From assembly GCA_043777375.1 (NCBI GenBank), contig JAYWHX010000168.1, positions 1-64,000 on the forward strand: a stretch of 64,000 nt of DNA. The letters run 5' to 3'. The DNA comes from TH-plancto1 sp043777375. GTDB taxonomy: Bacteria > Planctomycetota > Planctomycetia > Planctomycetales > Planctomycetaceae. The notes beneath the pieces are model-generated. The model worked only from the letters and a program-made list of their open reading frames with translations. It had not been told where the DNA came from and searched no databases. Position 1 is the first letter of the stretch, and every line of letters starts with the position of its first letter. This document shows positions 43,738 through 51,953 of the stretch, one piece after another. Position numbers and translations under genes: made by a program.

Positions 43738-43905
43738 TTACTCGAGAACGAGCGGTGCGAACGGGCTGACGCGGAACATCTTGTCCGCGACAACCTTCTT
43801 GTCCACGTCAGTCTTGGCTTCGGCGTATAAGAGGCGCAGCTTCTTGATCTTCACCTTGCGAGTTCGCTGGCGAGCCAATTCACGCTGACGTTCAATTCGA
43901 CCCAT
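43738..43905 (-). CDS. small basic protein of the DUF6800 type
   Basis: This 55-aa protein begins MGRIERQRELARQRTRKVKI and continues KKLRLLYAEAKTDVDKKVVA, DKMFRVSPFAPLVLE. It is highly basic in the first half, then helical and charged. I recognise the MGRIERxRELARxRxRK start as that of short planctomycete proteins labelled DUF6800. Many Lys and Arg residues suggest nucleic-acid or ribosome binding, but that is inference. A hairpin with a T-rich tail follows its stop. The plus-strand frame across it has no protein-like features. Confidence 0.8.
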   Translation of the reverse strand: MGRIERQRELARQRTRKVKIKKLRLLYAEAKTDVDKKVVADKMFRVSPFAPLVLE

Positions 43906-44124
43906 GGTCAGTCACACTAACAACTTCGGACGAACTCGCCAGCAGCAGCCCCAATGGCTGAAGGTGACGGACCGGGAAGGATAACGGCCAGCAGGCGGGA
44001 AGTCAAACGGGGGAACGAATCATCACTCGCCGAGCCCTGTGCCCTGTTTCCCGATGCGACCACCCGACATGATACGTCGATGCCACACGCCTTCTGGAGC
44101 GGGGGCGATTCGAGAGTGTTCTTC

Positions 44125-45921
44125 ATGTCCTATCGATCTTTGAAACGTCTGTTCGGTGAAACTAGCCTGGAGCGCAAGTGCCGCTTCCTCCTGGGCAGTT
44201 CTTTGATCATCCTGATCTCGGGCAGCTTCTACTGGTACTCCCAGCGAAATCTGATCGTGATTGAAGCGCAATACCGGCAGCGCGCTCAGCTGTTGATCTC
44301 ACAGAATCTACAGACAACTCATTGGACCGAGAGTGCAACGAACTCTCTGACGGAGAAGGAGGAGATCAAGAATGCCGGGGAGGAGATTCTGTCGCTGGCC
44401 AAGGACCTGAAGCCAGAGGTCTTGCGAGAATTCAACTGGAAGCTGTTTGCCGCTCGTCCAGATCAGGCGTCATCGGAGGATCGTCCCGGTGAAGAAGCGG
44501 AGAACGAAGCACTCCGGCAGTTGAAGAAGGGGGATCCGTACTTCGTCTATGACGACACAGAGAATGAGAACACCGACCTGCATACCCGTCAGTATTTTGA
44601 ACCCGTTCGAGCCGGGCAATCGTGCCTCACCTGTCATGGGAACGCTGAGCAACGGGCCAAGCGAACGCTGATCCGTGTGAAGGAATCCCAACTGCTGGAC
44701 TTCCAGCTGGGTGAACTGATGGCTGTCGCGAAGTTGACGTTTCCGTTACGAGACACGCAACAGGAAATCGCTCGCAATAACGCATTGCTGATCACACTGG
44801 CGCTGGTGACTGGGTTCCTCGCCATGACGGTGTCTTATCTGATTGTCCGTTACATCATCGTGAAGCCTGTCTTGCACTTGAAGGATGTGTCAGATGCCGT
44901 TGCTCACGGAGATCTGGACCAGAGGGCTGACATTCGGACTGGCGACGAATTCGAGGAACTGAGCCATGCCTACAACCGCATGCTACGGCATCTAGTGACG
45001 ACACAGGACGAGTTGCGGACTGTGAATTCGAGCCTGGATGGTAAGGTCGAGGAACTGGCTCGGGCGAACCTGAGCTTGCACGAAATGAACAAGCTGAAGA
45101 ATGATTTCCTGGCGACGATGAGTCACGAATTACGGACGCCGCTGAACAGCATTCTGGGGTTCAGCGATGTGCTTTCGGGGGCTGAGGGTCTGAACGATCG
45201 GCAGAAGAAATACGTCGGCAATATCCAAACCTCGGGTCGTCATCTGTTGAGTCTCATTAACGATATTCTCGATCTGGCCAAGATCGAGGCGGGCAAGATG
45301 GAATTGCACCCGTCCGAGTTTGCGGTCGCTGATCTGGTGGAGCGAATGTCGGGCGTGATGGCCCCTCTTGCCGAGCGCAAGAACATCGAGCTGACGACCC
45401 ATGTCGACAACGATCTGCCCATCGCGAGGCAAGATGCCGGAAAGCTCCAGCAGATCCTGTATAACCTACTCTCGAACGCAGTGAAATTCACTCCTGACGG
45501 TGGCCGTGTAAAGGTGCTGGCCATGCGGCACGGTACAGACCGCATGGATCTGGTCGTGGCGGATACCGGGATTGGGATTCCACTGGAAGACCAGACGGTG
45601 ATCTTCCAGAAATTTCGTCAGGGGCGCGCCCTGCCGGGTCAACAGGAGGGCGCGATGACTCGCGAGTTCGAAGGGACTGGCCTTGGACTGTCGATCGTCA
45701 AGGAGTTGTCCCGACTGCTGGGAGGCGAAGTGATCCTGGAAAGCGAATTCGGAAAGGGTAGCACTTTCACACTGCGTGTTCCCTTGGAGCTCGAATCGAA
45801 ACTCGATTCGGTGGAGTCGGATTCATCGACGCTGCCGCTGGAACTCCGCCGCGTTCGCATGGCCTCGATGGGTCTCACTTTGGAGAAAAATGGGAGTGAA
45901 CCCAGCGAGCTTCTGACGTAA
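44125..45921 (+). CDS. sensor histidine kinase with haem-binding DUF3365 sensor domain
   Basis: The 598-aa membrane kinase has a first helix at about residues 18-37 and a periplasmic DUF3365 (Tll0287-like) domain containing QSCLTCHG near residue 167, a c-type haem site. A second membrane segment follows (ITLALVTGFLAMTVSYLIV), then HAMP. In HisKA the phosphorylated His 334 lies in FLATMSHELRTPLNSILGFS. The HATPase domain shows the N box (LYNLLSNAVKFTPDGG), G1 (DTGIGIPLED) and G2 (GTGLGLSIV). It probably senses redox or a small gas through its haem. No response regulator is adjacent. I chose ATG 44125 because the preceding 57 codons lack family features. Confidence 0.9.
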   Translation: MSYRSLKRLFGETSLERKCRFLLGSSLIILISGSFYWYSQRNLIVIEAQYRQRAQLLISQNLQTTHWTESATNSLTEKEEIKNAGEEILSLAKDLKPEVLREFNWKLFAARPDQASSEDRPGEEAENEALRQLKKGDPYFVYDDTENENTDLHTRQYFEPVRAGQSCLTCHGNAEQRAKRTLIRVKESQLLDFQLGELMAVAKLTFPLRDTQQEIARNNALLITLALVTGFLAMTVSYLIVRYIIVKPVLHLKDVSDAVAHGDLDQRADIRTGDEFEELSHAYNRMLRHLVTTQDELRTVNSSLDGKVEELARANLSLHEMNKLKNDFLATMSHELRTPLNSILGFSDVLSGAEGLNDRQKKYVGNIQTSGRHLLSLINDILDLAKIEAGKMELHPSEFAVADLVERMSGVMAPLAERKNIELTTHVDNDLPIARQDAGKLQQILYNLLSNAVKFTPDGGRVKVLAMRHGTDRMDLVVADTGIGIPLEDQTVIFQKFRQGRALPGQQEGAMTREFEGTGLGLSIVKELSRLLGGEVILESEFGKGSTFTLRVPLELESKLDSVESDSSTLPLELRRVRMASMGLTLEKNGSEPSELLT

Positions 45922-46100
45922 TCTGAATAAGAACTCCAGATCAGTGCTTCATGCGTGAAGGTCGACTGAGTCTGGAACACTAAACTTCGCGAATCTCCAA
46001 GAGTAAATGCCTCCCTGCTGAAGAGAAAGTGGAAGGGAATCCGCATCGAAACCAGAGTCATTCGTCAGTGATCGACAGCCTAATGTCAATCCTCCAGAAG

Positions 46101-46130
46101 GTGTCACGCAGAGACGCAGGGGGCGCAGAG
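46101..46130. repeat. inverted repeat left of a truncated gene (family F8)
   Basis: GTGTCACGCAGAGACGCAGG is the imperfect complement of CCTCTGCGCCTCTGCGTGAC at 46851-46872. The pair brackets the gene fragment at 46211-46850. Nothing else is visible in the 45922-46210 gap. Confidence 0.65.
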
Positions 46131-46210
46131 AGGAGGAGGAGGAGCAAGCTTCGTGATTTCTCTGCACTGCACTGCCAACGTGTCTCATTCTCTCAGGCTG
46201 AGAGAATTTT

Positions 46211-46850
46211 TCAGATGGCGAGTTCTTGGAGCTTGGTGCTACTGGCGTGGCGGGCGGCGAGGAAGGCGAGGAGCAGGCGGCGGCCTTGGGCGGAGAGTTG
46301 ATCGCGGTGGGTGCCTTTCACGCGGTCGATCAGGTGGTGGTCGCGAAACAGGCGGAGCAGGCGGCTGATCTTCCCGGATTGGCGGCGGCGTTCGGTCGGG
46401 TCGGTGGTCGAGGGGAACAGGGCCGGTCGCAGGTCGCGGTTGCGGAAGCCGTTGATGGCGAACTCTCCGCGGAGCAGGTGTTGGGCGATGTGGGCGTCTT
46501 CGCCGACGAGTGGGTGCAGGCCACGGCTGCGATGGCCGTTCTTGGTCACGGCGATGGACACGTCATCGAGGGCGGCTCCCAGCGGCACCGAGGTTTCCAC
46601 GGCGGCGAGTGATTCCAGGTAGCGCGTGTTGGCCGCCTGCGAGATTGACGCGCGGCGGGGCAGGTCGACCACACCTTTGCGGAGACGCAGGAGTTTCTTC
46701 GGACCGGCGGGATCGGCTTCGCTGGCTCGATGCACGCGGAAATCATGGGCGTCGTTGATCGTGGTTTCCACGCGCAGCACGGAGCCCTGCTTGTCGTACA
46801 TCTTGATCGAGTTGGCGTTCAGGCGATGCTTGATCCGCACGCCTTCGGGT
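46211..46850 (-). pseudogene. 3' fragment of a widespread unknown gene, cut at a repeat
   Basis: The fragment encodes about 205 residues starting GVRIKHRLNANSIKMYDKQG, then SVLRVETTINDAHDFRVHRA, LRKGVVDLPRRASISQAANT, GEFAINGFRNRDLRPALF and a C-terminal DNA-binding-like segment (RLLRLFRDHHLIDRVKGTHR). I recognise this as the C-terminal half of a protein of roughly 450 aa that is scattered in planctomycetes and cyanobacteria, with no assigned function and mobile-looking distribution. Its N-terminal half is absent: coding similarity starts right beside the F8 repeat at 46851. The frame runs on through the repeat to 46915 only by chance. The C-terminus seems complete. Confidence 0.6.
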
Positions 46851-46872
46851 CCTCTGCGCCTCTGCGTGACAC
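46851..46872. repeat. inverted repeat right of the truncated gene (family F8)
   Basis: CCTCTGCGCCTCTGCGTGAC followed by AC is the partner of 46101-46130. It forms the truncation boundary of the pseudogene. Confidence 0.65.
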
Positions 46873-46960
46873 ATTTTCCTCGAATGGCTGAAGTCTCTCT
46901 CAACGCAGAACTCAAACTCCGTGAGCGTGAAATTTAAGGCGACTGACGGTCAGTCGTGGT

Positions 46961-47380
46961 CTAGCGCGAATCGTCATCAACCGGCCATTTCGCGCCGTCT
47001 TCAATCCATGACTTCAGCTGCATGATTTGCTTCTCCGACAGCCGGTCTCCCTTGGGAGGCATGACCAGCTCTGCGTCGTCACTCTCCACGCGTTTGAGGA
47101 GGTGTCCACTCGCGGAATCCCCAGGAACAATCGCAGCCCCCGAATCTCCACCAGCGAGCGCCTCTTGCCGACGATCTAATCGCAACCCCGACTCCTGCTT
47201 GTCGGGGCCATGACAGCTGTAGCATTGCTTCTTAAAGATCGGGAGGATCTCTGTTTTGAAGTCGATCGTATCAGCCGCCAGCGCCCACGAAGTCACGACT
47301 CCGAAGACCACAGCTGGAACGAAACCTTGGACCAGGAATCGGACAGTGAATTCAGGTGGGACGGTCCTGAGCGTGTGCAT
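46961..47380 (-). CDS. small exported cytochrome protein with a PSCyt1-type domain
   Basis: The 139-aa protein has a hydrophobic N-terminal signal (FLVQGFVPAVVFGVVTSWAL), followed by the planctomycete cytochrome C domain. FKTEILPIFKKQCYSCHGPD carries one CYSCH haem motif. GLRLDRRQEALAGGDSGAAI and HLLKRVESDDAELVMPPKGD are the PSCyt1 hallmarks, ending LKSWIEDGAKWP. In most planctomycete proteins this domain begins a much longer PSCyt1-DUF1549-DUF1553 protein; here it stands alone, so the gene may be a natural short version or a leftover. ATG 47380 gives a sensible signal peptide. Confidence 0.85.
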   Translation of the reverse strand: MHTLRTVPPEFTVRFLVQGFVPAVVFGVVTSWALAADTIDFKTEILPIFKKQCYSCHGPDKQESGLRLDRRQEALAGGDSGAAIVPGDSASGHLLKRVESDDAELVMPPKGDRLSEKQIMQLKSWIEDGAKWPVDDDSR

Positions 47381-47408
47381 CTCGACTCCTGTGCAATCGC
47401 CGACCACA

Positions 47409-47759
47409 CTACTCCATCACCAGCGGCAAGAAGCGGTCGCAGCCAGCGACGATTAAGCTGTCCTCCAACATATCACGGCGCTCGTCCTCGTTGAAACCGT
47501 GGAGGCCGGAGTACAGTGCATTGCCGAGAACCAACACCGCGACCTCTACGACACGGAGTGGCAAACGGTGTTCACTGAGGTCGGCGTAGATCTCGTGTTC
47601 GCTCAGGATCTCGCCGAATTTGTGTCCACGAAAGGTCAACACAATGCCGCGTAGATTGGGAATCCAGTCATAGTCAAATGGCCCATACTCCAAGCGCCGA
47701 TGGGTCACCCAGATGCGGGTGTCCTCAATGCGAACGCCATGTGTGCGGAGATATGACAT
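47409..47759 (-). CDS. hypothetical protein
   Basis: The 116-aa frame encodes MSYLRTHGVRIEDTRIWVTH followed by a mixed, globular-looking sequence (YDWIPNLRGIVLTFRGHKFG; RVVEVAVLVLGNALYSGLHG). I do not recognise the family. Composition and the absence of competing frames on the plus strand make it a plausible gene. The frame stays open to 47843, but the upstream residues look less natural. It ends 28 bases before the start of the small cytochrome gene, so the two could be co-transcribed. The 47760-48054 gap beyond it holds nothing I recognise. Confidence 0.45.
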   Translation of the reverse strand: MSYLRTHGVRIEDTRIWVTHRRLEYGPFDYDWIPNLRGIVLTFRGHKFGEILSEHEIYADLSEHRLPLRVVEVAVLVLGNALYSGLHGFNEDERRDMLEDSLIVAGCDRFLPLVME

Positions 47760-48054
47760 GCCAGCCGTTGTGTCGGAGAGAGTCAATCCAGACCGCACGA
47801 TTGCGGGCCAGATCATCAACCCTACGCGACAAGCGGGCGGCACTCAAGGGCAGAGTTTGAGGGTTCTTGAAACTGTCGTGCTCAATGCACGAAATTGCCG
47901 ACAGAGACTTGCGTCAGCTGCTCTGTCTGGTTCCGTTTTTCCAAACCGTTCTCTGTTGAGCCAGTTTGATTGAAGAAGCTGCAAGCCTCCGAAGCGAGCC
48001 GGGAGTTTTGTCCAAACTGGAATTTCATCCCTGCTCTGAGTGAGCGTCGGCAAG

Positions 48055-49362
48055 TTACGGAATCAGAAAGATAATCCCCGTATAGGTCGCGGCAGCTGCG
48101 ACAGCAGCACGCCCGTTGATTGGCACTGCGAGATGGCGTTTCGGCGCACACTCGCCTGGGCGATAGTGCCCCAGAGGGCTTTCGGCCTTCCACACAGGGT
48201 CAAGTGCAATCGAATACGGAAGCGCAACGACCTGAGCACCGAATTTGCCGACCGACACAAACGGCTGAACGACATCGGAGAACGAGTGCCCACTCCGTTC
48301 GAGTCCCGGGTTCTCAAAGTACAGCGGGTTGTGCGTGACGTTCGAAGCATGCCAGTAAACTGGAACGATCGAGCCATGTCTCTCCAGCGATCCATGCAAC
48401 AGCAGACCCGACTCGACGGGACACTGCTTGTAGGTTTTGGTCGGATCGGCATTCGCTGGACGCGGGCAGAGTGTATCGTTCGGATCCCCCCCCTCGAGAT
48501 CGTAGTCGTAAAACGGTTGGATATCGCGAATCGTCTTGAGCTGGTGAATCGGGTCAGCTTCGGGCGTGAGAGCGATCCCTGCGTCGGGCTCGGGCTCTGG
48601 CAATGAGGCTTCCGCAGGCGGAAGTTCACTAGTCGCTCTCGGTGCCGGTGCATCTTCGGTCGGAACTTCTGCCACCTGAATTGGGAATGACAAAACTGGC
48701 AGTTCGGGAGAGGCTCCTAGCTCCGTCTCGATCAGTATGGCGCTCGGAGCGGGGCTGTCAGACTCGATATCAGAGAACGGTGCGACCACCAAATCCAGAT
48801 CGTCCTCGAATGGCCAATGAGGCAGTGGAATCTCTTCCCTCTCGCGAGGAGTCCCCACACGGGTTTCCAGCTCGACCTCGCCAAACGAACCCGCATGCGG
48901 CATGGGTTCGCCGGGGTCAGCTGGTGGCTTGGCACTGGGGGGAGCGAACGCCTGACGATCGACATCGGGTGCCAGATCAAGCGGAGCTGGAACGGGAGAA
49001 ACGACCCACGGTTCTTCGGTGGTCGATCCGTTGACCACTGGTAATTCTTCCGTCGGAATTGGAGTGGCTTGCCCAGTCGAAGGGGTGGGTTTCAGCTGGG
49101 GGGCGTCAGCGGGTGGAGTCAGGGGTGCGACGTCCGGCGCGGGGACCCACTCACCGCGTAATTCGCGCCAGCGTGTCCGCGCTGATCGCTGCTTCAGGCG
49201 TTCGAGTGGCTTTCCGACCTCCCGATCGTTGGCGGGGATTGCTCCCGAGACAAACAGGCACAACGCCCCTGCCAGGCACCGCTTCCAAAGCGCGCGGTGA
49301 TTAGACCTGGTCGCTTTGGGCTGTGCTGTAGTTCGGTGATTCTTGAGTGATGGCGATGTCAT
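48055..49362 (-). CDS. exported proline-rich protein with a planctomycete-type C-terminal domain
   Basis: The 435-aa protein has a signal-like hydrophobic stretch (CLAGALCLFVSGAIPA) after a basic N-terminus, then about 230 residues rich in Pro, Glu and Ala. The C-terminal 150 residues form a Cys-containing domain. Its PVYWHASNVTHNPLYFENPG, LERSGHSFSDVVQPFVS and GHYRPGECAP blocks match a domain repeated in planctomycete cell-envelope proteins of unknown role. Its start lies 62 bases inside the 3' end of the IMP dehydrogenase gene, so the two may be coupled, or the true start may be further downstream. Confidence 0.7.
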   Translation of the reverse strand: MTSPSLKNHRTTAQPKATRSNHRALWKRCLAGALCLFVSGAIPANDREVGKPLERLKQRSARTRWRELRGEWVPAPDVAPLTPPADAPQLKPTPSTGQATPIPTEELPVVNGSTTEEPWVVSPVPAPLDLAPDVDRQAFAPPSAKPPADPGEPMPHAGSFGEVELETRVGTPREREEIPLPHWPFEDDLDLVVAPFSDIESDSPAPSAILIETELGASPELPVLSFPIQVAEVPTEDAPAPRATSELPPAEASLPEPEPDAGIALTPEADPIHQLKTIRDIQPFYDYDLEGGDPNDTLCPRPANADPTKTYKQCPVESGLLLHGSLERHGSIVPVYWHASNVTHNPLYFENPGLERSGHSFSDVVQPFVSVGKFGAQVVALPYSIALDPVWKAESPLGHYRPGECAPKRHLAVPINGRAAVAAAATYTGIIFLIP

Positions 49363-50785
49363 GCGGGTGGTTCTCCCTTACCGATGCCGCGGTGATCTTC
49401 AGGAACTTCGGTTTGGTCCGCAGTTCCTCGATCGTGTTCACGCCCAAGTACCCCATTCCCGCCCGCAAACCGCCGACCAACTGGTACAGCAGATTCGGGA
49501 GAGGGCCTTTGTAGGGGACACGTCCTTCGACCCCTTCAGGCACCAATTTTGGGCGTAGCTTGTCGTCTTCTCCGGAGAGCGATTGTCGGTAACGCTCGCT
49601 ACTCCCCTTCACCATTGCGCCGAGTGATCCCATGCCGCGATACCGTTTGAAGGTTCGCCCCTGGAACAGAATCATCTCCCCCGGACTTTCGTCCACGCCG
49701 GCCAGCAAGCCGCCCAGCATGACCGAGTACGCTCCCGAAGCCAGCGCCTTCGTAATGTCGCCGCTATAACGGATGCCACCATCCGCGATCAACGGCACAT
49801 CAGTTCCGATCAAACCCGCAGCGGCCTCGGAAATCGCGGTGAGCTGAGGCACACCGACTCCCGAAATGATGCGAGTGGTACAGATCGACCCGGGACCAAT
49901 GCCGACCTTGACGGCATCCGCTCCGGCCTTCGCCAAGTCTCGGGCCCCCTCGGCGGTGGCCACGTTTCCGGCGATGATGTCAATCTGTGGCCATTGCCGT
50001 TTGAATTCCCGCACAGTCTCGATGACGTTGCGGGAATGTCCATGGGCACTGTCCACGACCAAGAAGTCGACACCCGATTGGATCAGAGCTGCTGCACGTT
50101 GAGTGTCATGCACCCCGACAGCTGCCCCAACCCGCAATCTCCCGCGCTGATCCTTGTTGGCTTTGGGATATCGCAGGTTCTTGTCGATGTCCTTGATCGT
50201 GATCAATCCCTTTAACTGATATAGATCGTCTACCAGCAGCAGTTTCTCGACCTTGTTTTCGCGGAGGATGCGTTCCGCGTCTTTCAGGCTCGTATCTTCA
50301 CGGGCGGTGACAAGTTTGTCCTTCGTCATCACTTCATCGACCCGCATGTCACGGGATTCGAGGAAGCGGAGATCGCGCCGCGTGATAATCCCTTTCAGCT
50401 TCCCATTCTCCGTAATCGGAACACCGCCGATGTTCCGCTGCTCCATCAAATCGATGACCTCTTGCACCTTGGCATGGGGGGGCAAGCTGACCGGATCGAC
50501 GATCACGCCGTTCTCGCTGCGCTTCACCCGTTCGACCTCGAGCGCCTGCCGCTCGACCGACATATTCTTGTGAATCACGCCGATCCCGCCTTCTTGGGAC
50601 ATGGCGATCGCCATATCGCTTTCGGTGACGGTGTCCATCGGACTCGACAGGATCGGAATGTTGATCGTGATGTTCCGTGTCAGACGGGTCGAGACATCGA
50701 CCTCCGACGGCATCACCTCGCTGTAGGCCGGAACCAGCAGCACATCGTCAAAGGTCAGACCAGTGTCCAGGATGCGATCTTTCAC
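49301..50785 (-). CDS. guaB: inosine-5'-monophosphate dehydrogenase
   Basis: The 494-aa enzyme oxidises IMP to XMP with NAD+, the first committed step of GMP synthesis. The N-terminus (LDTGLTFDDVLLVPAYSEVM) and SSPMDTVTESDMAIAMS are typical. Two CBS domains occupy about residues 90-210. The catalytic Cys loop is GIGPGSICTTR near 300, and the flap region (KRYRGMGSLGAM) is present. I chose GTG 50785 because GGGGGAG lies about seven bases upstream and the protein then starts MKDRILDTGLTFDD. The frame start at 50800 (TTG) would place the ribosome site inside the gene. It overlaps the next gene by 62 bases. Confidence 0.96.
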   Translation of the reverse strand: MKDRILDTGLTFDDVLLVPAYSEVMPSEVDVSTRLTRNITINIPILSSPMDTVTESDMAIAMSQEGGIGVIHKNMSVERQALEVERVKRSENGVIVDPVSLPPHAKVQEVIDLMEQRNIGGVPITENGKLKGIITRRDLRFLESRDMRVDEVMTKDKLVTAREDTSLKDAERILRENKVEKLLLVDDLYQLKGLITIKDIDKNLRYPKANKDQRGRLRVGAAVGVHDTQRAAALIQSGVDFLVVDSAHGHSRNVIETVREFKRQWPQIDIIAGNVATAEGARDLAKAGADAVKVGIGPGSICTTRIISGVGVPQLTAISEAAAGLIGTDVPLIADGGIRYSGDITKALASGAYSVMLGGLLAGVDESPGEMILFQGRTFKRYRGMGSLGAMVKGSSERYRQSLSGEDDKLRPKLVPEGVEGRVPYKGPLPNLLYQLVGGLRAGMGYLGVNTIEELRTKPKFLKITAASVRENHPHDIAITQESPNYSTAQSDQV

Positions 50786-51267
50786 GGATGACTCCCCCAA
50801 TCAAGTGACGCGAATGCCTGCGAACTCTCACGGATGTTTTCCCGGCCTTCGAAATCCCATCGTCCCAGTGCCGGGTCGGAATACGAACTTGCCCAAGTCA
50901 ACAACAAAGTGCGAGGTGCGGTCCAGCAGGACCGTTGGCGATTTGGCGTGCAGCTGCGCACGGCGAGGAACCTCGGAAAAACGAGGCTCGATGTTCCACA
51001 ATCAACAACACAGGCTTCCATCGGTAGACTATACGGCGTGGATCACCGATCATCAATCAATCAGCTTGGATGGGAATTGTGTGGGTGGGGGTGTCCTCAT
51101 TGCCGGTGAAGCCCGCCTCCTCCCTCTCCCCCACCATCCGTGTTGCCTTCAGCGAAGACTCGAAAGTAGTGGAGAGGGAGCCAGAACTTCGGGACACTGG
51201 CGTTCGGGATACCCACACTCTTCACGCAGTCCATCTCGTAACAACTACTCTCGTCGATGAGGTCCCG
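50786..51267. other. divergent gap between guaB and the alkyltransferase-like gene
   Basis: No gene is visible. A small hairpin, CGGTCC-AGCA-GGACCG, lies at 50919-50934. The region must hold both divergent promoters. I found no riboswitch-like architecture that I could support. Confidence 0.4.
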
Positions 51268-51849
51268 ATGTCCGCAATCACTGCCAAACCTCGCTCTGCC
51301 AGGCCCGTCAAGAATGCCGCTGACTCGCAGTCTCTTTCGATCTTCGAAACTGCGATTGGCTGGTTCGGATTGCTGGGAGGCCAAGAGGGACTCTGCCGCA
51401 TGGTGTTTGCCCACGCTTCACCCCGTGAGGCCAGAGAGGCACTCGGAGCCGCAGCCAGCGATGCCAAGGAATGCGACTGGTCTCCCCAGCTCCGGCAGAA
51501 GCTGGAGAACTATGCGTCGGGGAAAAAGGTCAGCTTCGGCAATGTCGAGATCGCTCGCCCACGACCGCTGACGGCATTCCAACAGCGGGTCGTCGAGATC
51601 GTGCAAGCGATTCCGCGCGGCGAGACGCTGACCTACGGCGAGGTCGCAACCCTCGCCGGTTCGCCCGGCGCAGCTCGCGCAGTGGGGACCGTGATGTCCA
51701 CTAACCCGGTCCCAGTCATCGTCCCCTGTCACCGCGTCGTCGGGTCAGCAGGCTCTCTTGGCGGTTTCTCAGCTGCAGGTGGCGTTCGCACCAAGCGGTG
51801 GATGCTGGACTTGGAATCGGGGAAGAAGAGCGATGGAACACAGGATTAG
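51268..51849 (+). CDS. methylated-DNA--protein-cysteine S-methyltransferase family protein
   Basis: The 193-aa protein is an Ogt/MGMT-type DNA repair protein that takes the alkyl group from O6-alkylguanine onto its own Cys. The active-site motif VPVIVPCHRVVGSAGSLGGF is intact at about residues 150-170, including PCHR. The helix-turn-helix (RGETLTYGEVATLAGSPGAA) with the conserved RAVG(T)AM-like Arg finger is seen just before it. The N-terminal half is divergent. I chose ATG 51268 because GAGGT precedes it; the frame to 51070 reads through non-coding sequence. Confidence 0.88.
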   Translation: MSAITAKPRSARPVKNAADSQSLSIFETAIGWFGLLGGQEGLCRMVFAHASPREAREALGAAASDAKECDWSPQLRQKLENYASGKKVSFGNVEIARPRPLTAFQQRVVEIVQAIPRGETLTYGEVATLAGSPGAARAVGTVMSTNPVPVIVPCHRVVGSAGSLGGFSAAGGVRTKRWMLDLESGKKSDGTQD

Positions 51850-51953
51850 CGGGCGACACAGATCGGCCAGAACTCGCTACGGTCCTTAAGTTTTCGATCA
51901 GCACTGCCGCTCTAAGACTTCTTGTGAATCAAGCGACTACGTGAGGAAGACTG

